From: CBDCGJ01 sp965216645 | Lineage (GTDB): Bacteria > Pseudomonadota > Alphaproteobacteria > GCA-2731375 | NCBI GenBank assembly: GCA_965216645.1 | Contig: CBDCGJ010000058.1 | Span: 36,202 to 100,201, forward strand | Direction: 5' to 3' | DNA: 64,000 nucleotides | Shown: in pieces, positions 42,767 to 50,709 of the stretch | Layout: each line of letters starts with the position of its first letter | Numbering within the stretch: position 1 is the first letter of the stretch | The notes under the pieces: model-generated | The model's database searches: none | What the model was told of the DNA's origin: nothing | What the model saw: the letters and a program-made list of their open reading frames with translations, nothing else | Program-made: the position numbers and the translations under genes

Positions 42767-43711
42767 GTGGATCTACCGCTGGCGAAAGAGATCAAGATCG
42801 GAATCATGGGCACGGCGATGACCCGGGCAAGCGTGCGCGAAAGCGGCTTGTTGGCGGAGGAACTCGGATACGACTCCGTTTGGCGCGGCGACCATCTCTC
42901 CTTCGCCATTCCCGTCATGGATCCCTTGGTGCAGATGGCGCAGGTGTCCGCCGTCACGGAAAATCTGACCGTCGGCACCGCTGTTTATCTCCTGCCTCTG
43001 CGCCATCCCGGACCGGTGGCCAAGCAGGTTGCGACCCTCGACGTTCTGACGGAAGGGCGGACCATTTTCGGTGTCGGCGTCGGTGGCGAGTTTGACAGCG
43101 ATTTCCGCGTTGCCGGCGTGCCGAGAAACGAACGCGGTGCCCGACTGAACGAAGGGATCGTCGCGCTTAGAAAGCTGTGGAGCGGCGAGGTCGTTTCCCA
43201 CAAGGGCAAGTTTTATGAGTTCGAAAACGTACAAATGCTTCCCAAGCCGGTACAGCCGGGCGGCCCGCCCATTTGGTGTGGCGGCCGTTCCGAAGCGGCG
43301 ATCAAGCGGGCTGGCGGCCTCTGCGATGGCTACATATCTTATGTGGTGACGCCTGAGATGTTTGCCGAATCCATGGAAGGCATCAGCCGCGCCTATGCGG
43401 ATAGCGGCCGCGAGACGAAGGAATATGGCACGTCTCATTTGCTGTTCGCGCGGGTCGATGACGACTACGAAACCGCATTCAAAGAAGCGAACGATCACTT
43501 GAGCGAGCGCTATGCCATGGATTTTACCAAGGCAACCAAGCGTTATGCCGCAATCGGCCGGCCGGAGGATGTCGCGGCGTCGATCGGCAAGTTCGTCGAT
43601 GCCGGCGTTCGCCATTTCGTGTTGGATTTCGTCGGGAAACTGGAAGATCGGCCGGGCCAAATCCGCCGATTTGCCGAGGAAGTTCGACCGCTGTTGAGTT
43701 CGGTATTGTAG
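42767..43711 (+). CDS. LLM-class flavin-dependent oxidoreductase
   Basis: A 314-residue luciferase-like (TIM-barrel) monooxygenase or F420-linked dehydrogenase. It shows LAEELGYDSVWRGDHLSFAI, VGTAVYLLPLRHPGPVAKQV, GRTIFGVGVGGEFDSDFRVA and KPVQPGGPPIWCGGRSEAAI. The GTG at 42767 is chosen because GAGGAGGG lies six bases upstream. The substrate and whether FMN or F420 is used cannot be read from the sequence. It stands alone between rodA and ada. Confidence 0.88.
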   Translation: MDLPLAKEIKIGIMGTAMTRASVRESGLLAEELGYDSVWRGDHLSFAIPVMDPLVQMAQVSAVTENLTVGTAVYLLPLRHPGPVAKQVATLDVLTEGRTIFGVGVGGEFDSDFRVAGVPRNERGARLNEGIVALRKLWSGEVVSHKGKFYEFENVQMLPKPVQPGGPPIWCGGRSEAAIKRAGGLCDGYISYVVTPEMFAESMEGISRAYADSGRETKEYGTSHLLFARVDDDYETAFKEANDHLSERYAMDFTKATKRYAAIGRPEDVAASIGKFVDAGVRHFVLDFVGKLEDRPGQIRRFAEEVRPLLSSVL

Positions 43712-43753
43712 GTCGAATATCACCCGCAAACATCGGATATCGGCCGGCCCGGA

Positions 43754-43768
43754 GATTTCCTAGAAATC
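43754..43768. promoter_or_regulatory. inverted repeat upstream of ada
   Basis: GATTTC-CTA-GAAATC is a perfect 6-base inverted repeat with a three-base centre, 36 bases before the ada start codon. Its position suits an operator near the promoter, but it does not look like the known E. coli Ada box, so the role is a guess. Confidence 0.35.
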
Positions 43769-43804
43769 GGACAAGCAAGAGAACCGATGGATAGGAGAAA
43801 CGAC

Positions 43805-44872
43805 ATGAATAGCGAAGCGCGTTGGCAACATGTGCTGGATAACGATGCGGCGGCGGACGGTCAGTTCGTCTACGCGGTCCGCAGCACCGGCATCTATTGC
43901 AGACCGTCGTGCAGAAGCCGCCGGCCGAAGCGGGAGAATGTGGCGTTCTACGATCTCTCGGACGCGGCGGAAGCCGATGGTTTCCGGCCCTGTAAGCGTT
44001 GCAAGCCGGAACAGGCGGTACTTGAAGACCGAAGCCTTCGACGTGTCCACGACATTTGCAAATACATCCAAAAACGCTTGGACCAAGGGTTGGATGGGCC
44101 GCCGTCGCTCAAGGCCATTGCCGCGGAAGTCGGCGGCAGCCCGCATCACAACCAGCGCCGTTTCAAGCAATTCATGGGGATCAGTCCGGCCGAATACGCC
44201 GATGCGATCCGCCTGTCTCGCCTCCGCGAGGGCTTGCGGGGCGGCGGAGATGTGGCCGGCGCCATGTACGACGCGGGCTATGGCGGTGTCAGCCGCCTTT
44301 ACGAGAAGTCGAACGCGCAATTGGGGATGACCCCGGCGACCTATGCGAAAGGCGGGAAGGGTGCGGAGATGGCCTACACCATCGTCGACTCGCCGCTTAA
44401 TCGTCTGTTCGTCGCGGCCACCGAAAAAGGCGTGTGTTTTCTAAGCCTCGGCGACGACGACGATTATCTACTCGAGGAATGCCGGCTTGAGTTTCCTGAA
44501 GCCAAGCTGACCCGGGACGATGCCGTATTGCGCAATTGGGTTGCCGTAGTGATCGGCTATTTGGAAGGCAAGATCCCGCATCCCTCCCTACCGCTCGATG
44601 TGCAGGCAACGGCATTCCAGCGCCGGGTCTGGCAAGAGTTGATCCGCATACCGTCCGGTATTACGCGCACCTATACGGAGGTCGCTGACGAACTGCTGGG
44701 TAATCCGCAGGCGCGGCGAGCGGTGGCCCGGGCCTGTGCCACCAATCCCGTCTCTTTGATCATCCCCTGTCACCGGGTGAAACGCGGCGACGGCGGTTTG
44801 GGCGGTTACCGCTGGGGTTTGGATCGCAAGAAAGCCTTGATCGCCCATGAGCGGGAGATGGCGGAGAAGTAA
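43805..44872 (+). CDS. ada: Ada: methyl-sensing regulator and O6-methylguanine-DNA methyltransferase
   Basis: This is the adaptive-response protein that repairs and senses DNA methylation. The 355-residue protein has the N-terminal zinc domain with the methyl-phosphotriester acceptor (TGIYCRPSCRSRRPKRENVA and FRPCKRCKP supply the four cysteines), an AraC-type helix-turn-helix region (about residues 90-180, SLKAIAAEVGGSPHHNQRRF) and the C-terminal methyltransferase with PCHRV in LIIPCHRVKRGDGGLGGYRW. The ATG at 43805 follows AGGAG by seven bases. Its stop is one base from the stop of the convergent AmmeMemoRadiSam gene. Confidence 0.94.
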   Translation: MNSEARWQHVLDNDAAADGQFVYAVRSTGIYCRPSCRSRRPKRENVAFYDLSDAAEADGFRPCKRCKPEQAVLEDRSLRRVHDICKYIQKRLDQGLDGPPSLKAIAAEVGGSPHHNQRRFKQFMGISPAEYADAIRLSRLREGLRGGGDVAGAMYDAGYGGVSRLYEKSNAQLGMTPATYAKGGKGAEMAYTIVDSPLNRLFVAATEKGVCFLSLGDDDDYLLEECRLEFPEAKLTRDDAVLRNWVAVVIGYLEGKIPHPSLPLDVQATAFQRRVWQELIRIPSGITRTYTEVADELLGNPQARRAVARACATNPVSLIIPCHRVKRGDGGLGGYRWGLDRKKALIAHEREMAEK

Positions 44873-44873
44873 C

Positions 44874-46280
44874 TCAGTCGATCTTAATGTCGCGGACCGG
44901 TCGACCGAAGGTTTCACTGGAAAATCGTTGAACCTTCATGTCGTCCGGCCAGGCATCCGCGCCGATCCCCGCTTTCATTTTCAGATGCTGGACAAAACGG
45001 GCAGGTTTGCGCAATTGCTCCCAGACATGCGGTAGGAACAAGGCGCGTTTCTTGCCCGATTGCAGGATCAAGCCATCCACCTCCGGCCGTAACCGGTTGA
45101 GAAGGTCTGCTTCATCGGCGACAGGGAAATCGTGCGGTGCGCCCAAAATCGAAATCGATAGATCCATGCGGAGAAATTGATCCCTCGAAATCGGCTGGAA
45201 GCGCGGATCTTCGAAGGCGGCGGAATAAGCATTCCAGACGACGTCCTCGACCAAGGGACGATGGGCCATCATGGAACCGATGCAACCGCGCAGCTTGCCC
45301 TTCTCCTTCAACGTAACGAAGCTGGCGCGGATGCATTCGATTTCGCGGTCGAAGGTGCCGAGTTTGACATGGGCGCGGCGTCGTTTGGCCAGGCCGTGTC
45401 CGATCGATTTACGCGCCACGGTGAGCAGCATCTCTCGATTGGCCGGCGCCGTCGAGGTGCTGGCATTGTCGGTGAACGACCAGGCGCCATAGCCGACGAC
45501 CCGGTCGCGCGGGCCTGCCGTATCTCCCGAATTCCGAAGGTCCAGTGTCGTGGCGCGCAGATCCCGGCGCTTCGCTACCGTTAACAACCCATTGATTCCC
45601 CGAGCGCCGCAGGCCTGCTCCGAGACGATCCATCCCGTATTCAAGGCTTCGATCTGCTGACAGGTCGACCGGTCCATGCGTTGGGCTGTGTCGTAGTCAT
45701 GATAATGGCTGAGATCCGACGAGATCACGATCAAGGTTTCCTCACCACCCCATATCCTGTCGATGACCTCCGCGATCATCTCGGGTGGGCAGGCACCGAT
45801 GATGATTGGGACGACCGAGAAACGCGGCAGCAGATCCTGCAGAAAGGGCAACTGGGTTTCGAGCGAATGTTCGAGCCGGTGGGCTTCGTCATTTTCGCTG
45901 ACTTGATCCAGTTGGAGTAACTCGTCAATCGCCTGCCGGTCGAGCGGTACCAGACCGAGCGGTGTCGCGAAGCTGTCGCTGCTCGGCACCACCAAACCTT
46001 GACAAGCCACGCGATGTGCCGGTCCGAAGATGACGACGCGCGTTATCTTGTGCGCGACCGGTCGTAATCGCGCGTAAACCGACGCGGCAATCTGTCCGGA
46101 ATAAACGAAGCCGGCGTGCGGAGAGATGATCGCCTTGGGTACGGGCGCGTCGGCCGGTGTGTAACCGGCCGCGGCGGTCAGCATTCGATCGATCTGAAAC
46201 TGCAATTCGCCGGCATTGGCCGGGTAGAACGTCCCGGCCACGGCGGATGGGCGGATTTTGGTTCGTAGCTGCGTTGTCAT
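44874..46280 (-). CDS. AmmeMemoRadiSam system protein B-A fusion (Memo + AMMECR1)
   Basis: The 468-residue protein joins two domains. Residues about 8-275 are Memo-like (AVAGTFYPANAGELQFQID, ISPHAGFVYSGQIAASVYAR, VVIFGPAHRVA, RLEHSLETQLPFLQDLLPRF, ISSDLSHYHDYDTAQRMD), with histidines of the metal-binding fold conserved. Residues about 285-468 are AMMECR1-like with the hallmark LRGCIGSMMAHRPLVEDVVW and SAAFEDPRFQPI. The third component, a radical SAM enzyme, is at 59520. The family name comes from the co-occurrence of the three proteins; the reaction is not known to me. The gene is single and convergent with ada. Confidence 0.9.
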   Translation of the reverse strand: MTTQLRTKIRPSAVAGTFYPANAGELQFQIDRMLTAAAGYTPADAPVPKAIISPHAGFVYSGQIAASVYARLRPVAHKITRVVIFGPAHRVACQGLVVPSSDSFATPLGLVPLDRQAIDELLQLDQVSENDEAHRLEHSLETQLPFLQDLLPRFSVVPIIIGACPPEMIAEVIDRIWGGEETLIVISSDLSHYHDYDTAQRMDRSTCQQIEALNTGWIVSEQACGARGINGLLTVAKRRDLRATTLDLRNSGDTAGPRDRVVGYGAWSFTDNASTSTAPANREMLLTVARKSIGHGLAKRRRAHVKLGTFDREIECIRASFVTLKEKGKLRGCIGSMMAHRPLVEDVVWNAYSAAFEDPRFQPISRDQFLRMDLSISILGAPHDFPVADEADLLNRLRPEVDGLILQSGKKRALFLPHVWEQLRKPARFVQHLKMKAGIGADAWPDDMKVQRFSSETFGRPVRDIKID

Positions 46281-46368
46281 GCCTAGCTTGACAGGTTTAC
46301 CCGGTCGTTATTGCCCGATGCGGCATAAAACCTCAAACCTTGCCAATTAGACAAGGCAATTCTGCCGA

Positions 46369-47139
46369 CTATTCTTCCAGTTGATCGTAGATCACGCGCG
46401 CAACCGCAAGAAGTTCGTTGCGCGGCAATTCAGCGACGATCGCGTAGGAGAAGGAACCTTCAACCCAGTAGAATGCGGATAGGCTGTTTGTAGCCATAAA
46501 ATTAAACGCCGTTTCGGCCTCTTTGCCGCGCCGCCGTTGATAAATCGTCAGGCGTTTACCGGTCTTGTGTTCGTACATGAACTGCGCCGCGGGATGGCCC
46601 TGGTCCGGCAACAGACGGCCGCCCATCAATATGAAGCCTTTGTCGGTTAGATCGGCGGCCTTCAGCGGCGCACCGAGGCGTTTGGACAGCCACTTGACCA
46701 AATGCGCCGTCTCGTCGGCGCCGACCTCGACGGGATGGCGAACCTCTTTCACATACACGACATGGGCGCCGGCGGCGGTATCGACGGTATTTTGAGCCAC
46801 GCTGGGTCCATCCGGCCAATACGCCTTGGCGGTCCAGCCGATCAGCGAGCCGAGGGCCAGAAATAAGAGGGCCGCTGCAATTCTGCGCCAAGGTTTCTGC
46901 GTCGATTGGTTCGATACTCTTGCCGCCAACTCTTCCAGATGGGCGGGTATCGGTTCCTGTAACACTGTGTCGAACCCAGCGGATAACAGATGACGATGCT
47001 GTCGATAATCTTCTAAACGCGCGGCATCTTCGGGATGGTCGTTCAACCAGCTCTCGACTTCGGCCACCGCTTGGGGATCCAATTCGCCGTCGAGATAAGC
47101 GTGCAAATCGATTTCGGTGATCCTGGCGGCCGGGCTCAT
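46369..47139 (-). CDS. anti-sigma factor, membrane-bound
   Basis: A 256-residue protein whose N-terminus (TEIDLHAYLDGELDPQAVAE) is the anti-sigma domain typical of ECF partners, without the HxxxCxxC zinc motif. One membrane helix (about residues 87-110, RRIAAALLFLALGSLIGWTA) leads to a periplasmic part of about 140 residues that may sense a signal. The start overlaps the sigma factor gene by four bases (ATGA), so the pair is coupled. The signal is unknown. Confidence 0.88.
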   Translation of the reverse strand: MSPAARITEIDLHAYLDGELDPQAVAEVESWLNDHPEDAARLEDYRQHRHLLSAGFDTVLQEPIPAHLEELAARVSNQSTQKPWRRIAAALLFLALGSLIGWTAKAYWPDGPSVAQNTVDTAAGAHVVYVKEVRHPVEVGADETAHLVKWLSKRLGAPLKAADLTDKGFILMGGRLLPDQGHPAAQFMYEHKTGKRLTIYQRRRGKEAETAFNFMATNSLSAFYWVEGSFSYAIVAELPRNELLAVARVIYDQLEE

Positions 47140-47645
47140 TTCACCCTCCGTAGGGATGCCCGCTCGGCATCCGCGAGATGTTTGCGCAGGTTTTCCCGGC
47201 CGCGCGACAGCCGCGACATGACCGTACCGACGGGAACGTCCAGAATATCCGCCACTTCTCGATAACTCAGATTCTCCAGCGCGATCAACAAGACCACTTC
47301 GCGATGGTCCGGGGATAAACGTTCGAGCGCCCGCTGCATATCGCGGAACTCGAAACCGATTTCTTGACTGGCCGGTGCGGCGTGATTGGATTCGGCGCTC
47401 GCATCCAATTCGTCGCGGTCCAACCGGCGCGATTCTTGCCGCCTTTGATTAATAAATTGACTATGCATGATACGGAAAAGCCAAGCGCGCAGATTGCTTC
47501 CGGACTGCCATTGATGCCAGCGGCTCAACGCCCGTTCCAGGCAATCCTGCACCAGATCGTCGGCAGCCACCGGGTCACGCAGAAGAGCCCGAGCATAACG
47601 GCGCAACCGGGGTATCTCGTCCAGCAATTTATCCTGGCTTGTCAT
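47136..47645 (-). CDS. ECF-type RNA polymerase sigma factor
   Basis: A 169-residue sigma factor of the extracytoplasmic-function group. Region 2 is YARALLRDPVAADDLVQDCL through LRAWLFRIMHSQFINQRR, and region 4 is LSPDHREVVLLIALENLSYR through VPVGTVMSRLSRGRENLRKH. It is co-transcribed with and probably held by the anti-sigma factor encoded just downstream. No Shine-Dalgarno is close to the ATG. The target genes are not evident in the window. Confidence 0.93.
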   Translation of the reverse strand: MTSQDKLLDEIPRLRRYARALLRDPVAADDLVQDCLERALSRWHQWQSGSNLRAWLFRIMHSQFINQRRQESRRLDRDELDASAESNHAAPASQEIGFEFRDMQRALERLSPDHREVVLLIALENLSYREVADILDVPVGTVMSRLSRGRENLRKHLADAERASLRRVK

Positions 47646-47810
47646 GCCGTCGCCGGCAGTTCCTTCAACCTTCGCGGTGCAATATCCTACCGCAGTTTCG
47701 GGATGAGATGTTAACTTGGCGACCGTCTCTCCGTCCAGACAGCTTGCCTGAGCGGCGGGAAATTAGTGGCGGGTGGACATCGCAGTATTGGACGAACGGG
47801 AGTAAATATA

Positions 47811-48632
47811 GTGGAAGTCATTATTTTAGGAAGCGGTACACCGATGCCGGACCCGAACCGGGCCGGGTCGGCTATTCTGGTGCGCGCCAATGGCAAAGAT
47901 TTCCTGTTCGACTGCGGGCGAGGTGTCTTGATGCGCGCGGCTGCGGTCGACAGCGGCGCGCCATTTCTCGCGGCACTGTTCTTTACCCATATGCATAGCG
48001 ACCATACCACAGACTACAACGACGTGATCACGACACGCTGGATCATGAGTCCGAAACCCAACCCGTTGACCGTTTATGGCCCCGTCGGCGTCGAGGAGTT
48101 TACGCGAAAAACTCTGGCGGCCCTCGAGTTCGATATTGGCTACCGCCTGGACCATCATGATGATTTGACGGACGCGCCTCAAGTTGACGCGACGGAATTG
48201 GATCCGGGTACGACAGTGGAATTCGATAGCGTGAAGATCACCGCCGCCGAGACGGATCACAGCCCGGTTCATCCGACCCTCGGCTATCGGGTGGAGGCAA
48301 ATGGTAAGATCGTGGCGATCGCCGGCGATACCATCCCCTGCACCGGTTTGGATGCGATATGCCGGGACGCGGATATCTATGTGCAAACCGCCACCCGTCA
48401 CGACATTATTGCGAAATCACCGTCGGAACGCTTGCGGGATACGCTGGATTACCATTCCAGCATTGAGCAAGCGGGCGAAACGGCCGCGCGCTGTAATGTC
48501 AAGACGCTGATACTGAACCATTTGGTGCCGCCGCCGCGGCCGGGTCGCGAGGCCGAATACATCGACCGTGCCGCCCGGCATTTCGACGGAAAAATCCACT
48601 TGGCCGACGACCTGTTGCGGGTAGGTTGTTAG
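47811..48632 (+). CDS. MBL-fold metallo-hydrolase (RNase Z-like)
   Basis: A 273-residue metallo-beta-lactamase-fold protein with the metal motif FFTHMHSDHTTDYNDVITTR, AETDHSPVHPTLGYRV, AIAGDTIPCTGLDA and LNHLVPPPRPGREAEY near the end. The GTG at 47811 follows GGGAG by eight bases and gives the family start EVIILGSGTPMPDPNRAGSA. It resembles RNase Z/ElaC-like hydrolases but also arylsulfatase-type enzymes, so the substrate is open. Confidence 0.85.
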   Translation: MEVIILGSGTPMPDPNRAGSAILVRANGKDFLFDCGRGVLMRAAAVDSGAPFLAALFFTHMHSDHTTDYNDVITTRWIMSPKPNPLTVYGPVGVEEFTRKTLAALEFDIGYRLDHHDDLTDAPQVDATELDPGTTVEFDSVKITAAETDHSPVHPTLGYRVEANGKIVAIAGDTIPCTGLDAICRDADIYVQTATRHDIIAKSPSERLRDTLDYHSSIEQAGETAARCNVKTLILNHLVPPPRPGREAEYIDRAARHFDGKIHLADDLLRVGC

Positions 48633-48683
48633 ATCCCGATGTCAGGTTTCTAGCGCGCTGCGGCGTTGCGCGGCCTTACATTG

Positions 48684-50294
48684 TCATAACTTGGCGCGTT
48701 CTGAACTGAGCGCCCGCCATAGGCAATAGCACATGGCCAATATCACAATGGTGAACGGTATTCCCGTCGAGACCGCGGCGCCCTGAAGCGCCGATAGTCC
48801 GCCGCCAAGAAGTAGGGCGATGGCCACCAAACCCTCAAGCGTGCACCAGAACACCCGCTGAACGACTGGCGCGTCCATCTTTCCGCCGGCGGTAATCGTG
48901 TCGATGACCAACGATCCGGAGTCAGACGATGTCACGAAGAAGACGACGATCAACACCAGCGACAACGGTGCGACGATCGAATAGAGCGGCAGTTCCTGCA
49001 GGAAACCGAACAAGGCTCCTTCCGGTTTGTAGGCATCGATCACCGTCGCTTTCACGCCTTCCGCGCCGCCGGCATTGAGCATGTCGATCGCCGCACCGCC
49101 GAAGGTCGACATCCACAAAGCGCAGACAGCCGTCGGCGCGATCAGCGCGCAGAGGACGAATTCCCGCACCGTGCGACCTCTGGAGATTCGCGCGATGAAC
49201 ATGCCGACAAACGGCGACCAGGCGATCCACCAGGCCCAGTAGAAGGTCGTCCAGCCGTGGAAGAAACTGGTGTCCTCTCGTCCGAATGGGTTCGAAAGGG
49301 CGGGCAGCATCGCGAGATAATCGACCATTGCGCCGAAATATCTCGTGATCGCGGCTCCGATTCCGGTGACCACAACGACGAAGATAAACAGCACCACGGC
49401 CATGATCATATTGATTTCGGAAAGCCGTTTGACACCGGCGTCCATGCCCAGAAGCACGGAGCCCAACGCGATGATCGTGATGCCGATGATCAGAAGAACG
49501 GTAACCGTTGTCGACGGGGTGATCCCGAATACTTCGTTGAGACCCACAGCGATCTGTTGCGCGCCCAGACCAAGCGACGTCGTCAGACCGAACAGTGTGG
49601 CGAAGACGGCCAGCGTGTCGATGAGATGACCCCACCAGCCCCATATCCGCTCGCCGAGAATGGGGAAGAAGGCCGAGCGCAATGTCAGCGGCAGGTTGAG
49701 ATTGTAGCAGAAGATCGCCAAGCTAAGGCCGACAACAGCATAGACGGCCCAGGCTTCCAATCCCCAGTGATGGATCGTGCCGACCACGCCGACATATTCG
49801 TTACCGGGCTGGCTGATGTCGACCCCGAGCGGCCGCGCCCCGCCTTTCTCTGCAAAATTGTAGTAAACCGGTTCGAGCACCCCGAAGAAAAGCAAACCGA
49901 TGCCGATGCCGGCAGCGAACATCATGGCGATCCAGCCGGCATATGAATAGTCGGGTTTCGCGTCTTTACCGCCGATGCGGACCTTGCCTACCGGCAAAAC
50001 GATCAGTAGGAGGCAGAAAATAGTGATTGCGTCCACGGACAGCACGAGGAACCAATCGAAGGTGCTTGTCAGCCACGGTCTCAGCCAACCGAAAAACTCC
50101 GCCGTTGCTTCCTGATTCGCCAAGGCAATCAGAACGAAGCCCATAATCACAACACTCGAGATAACAAAAACCGGGTTGTGAATATCCAATCCGAAGGGCC
50201 TGATATTGTCCTGGCCAAGCTCATATTCCGTTTCGAAATCCCAAACACGCGGGTCGGGGTCGAGCATCTTCTTCTTCTCTGGAGTTTCGGACAT
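48684..50294 (-). CDS. BCCT-family betaine/carnitine/choline transporter
   Basis: A 536-residue transporter with twelve membrane segments that takes up a quaternary ammonium compound such as glycine betaine, probably with sodium or protons. Family marks are AAGIGIGLLFFGVLEPVYYN, TIHHWGLEAWAVYAVVGLSL, the aromatic box FYWAWWIAWSPFVGMFIARI and SRGRTVREF. The start follows GGGAA. The thioesterase at 15305 resembles carnitine-pathway enzymes, but no direct link can be drawn. Confidence 0.93.
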   Translation of the reverse strand: MSETPEKKKMLDPDPRVWDFETEYELGQDNIRPFGLDIHNPVFVISSVVIMGFVLIALANQEATAEFFGWLRPWLTSTFDWFLVLSVDAITIFCLLLIVLPVGKVRIGGKDAKPDYSYAGWIAMMFAAGIGIGLLFFGVLEPVYYNFAEKGGARPLGVDISQPGNEYVGVVGTIHHWGLEAWAVYAVVGLSLAIFCYNLNLPLTLRSAFFPILGERIWGWWGHLIDTLAVFATLFGLTTSLGLGAQQIAVGLNEVFGITPSTTVTVLLIIGITIIALGSVLLGMDAGVKRLSEINMIMAVVLFIFVVVVTGIGAAITRYFGAMVDYLAMLPALSNPFGREDTSFFHGWTTFYWAWWIAWSPFVGMFIARISRGRTVREFVLCALIAPTAVCALWMSTFGGAAIDMLNAGGAEGVKATVIDAYKPEGALFGFLQELPLYSIVAPLSLVLIVVFFVTSSDSGSLVIDTITAGGKMDAPVVQRVFWCTLEGLVAIALLLGGGLSALQGAAVSTGIPFTIVILAMCYCLWRALSSERAKL

Positions 50295-50709
50295 GTTCCC
50301 TCCTTTGTATTCTGGTTGGCAATCTCCACTCAGTATTCAATCGTCGTTACCCCAAATATTAGCACGTCTACCGTGTGAAGCCGACATGATTGGCAGGTCT
50401 CTTTCATCTCCGGCGGGTTCTTAGGGCCGATTTGCCCCCTATGACCGCCGATATTGGCTTGGGGCGAATTTTTTGGGTCTGCCAACAAGCACCGGCCTGA
50501 TTGAAGCCGTGGCGAGGGCGACCCAATCATTGCGAAACGAATCGAAAGGTCTCACCGGGGCCAGGATGCCGATTTTGGGTCAATCGAGTTGCCCAATTGC
50601 TTACGCCGCAAAGACCGCTTTCAAAAGGAAGCGGTGGTCGACCCAGCGGCGGACTCCTTTCGATCCGACAAGGCTTCCGTGGCTACGCCGGCAAATCGGG
50701 TGCCGGCCC
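50295..50709. other. intergenic region with two strong hairpins
   Basis: This 415-base stretch between two leftward genes has no convincing ORF. It holds two strong inverted repeats: ACCGCTTTC/GGAAGCGGT around AAAA at 50614-50635, and GCCGGCA/TGCCGGC around a seven-base loop at 50687-50707, the latter just after the stop of the TPR regulator gene. Neither is followed by a T-tract on the minus strand. The part next to 50294 should carry the BCCT promoter. Confidence 0.5.
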
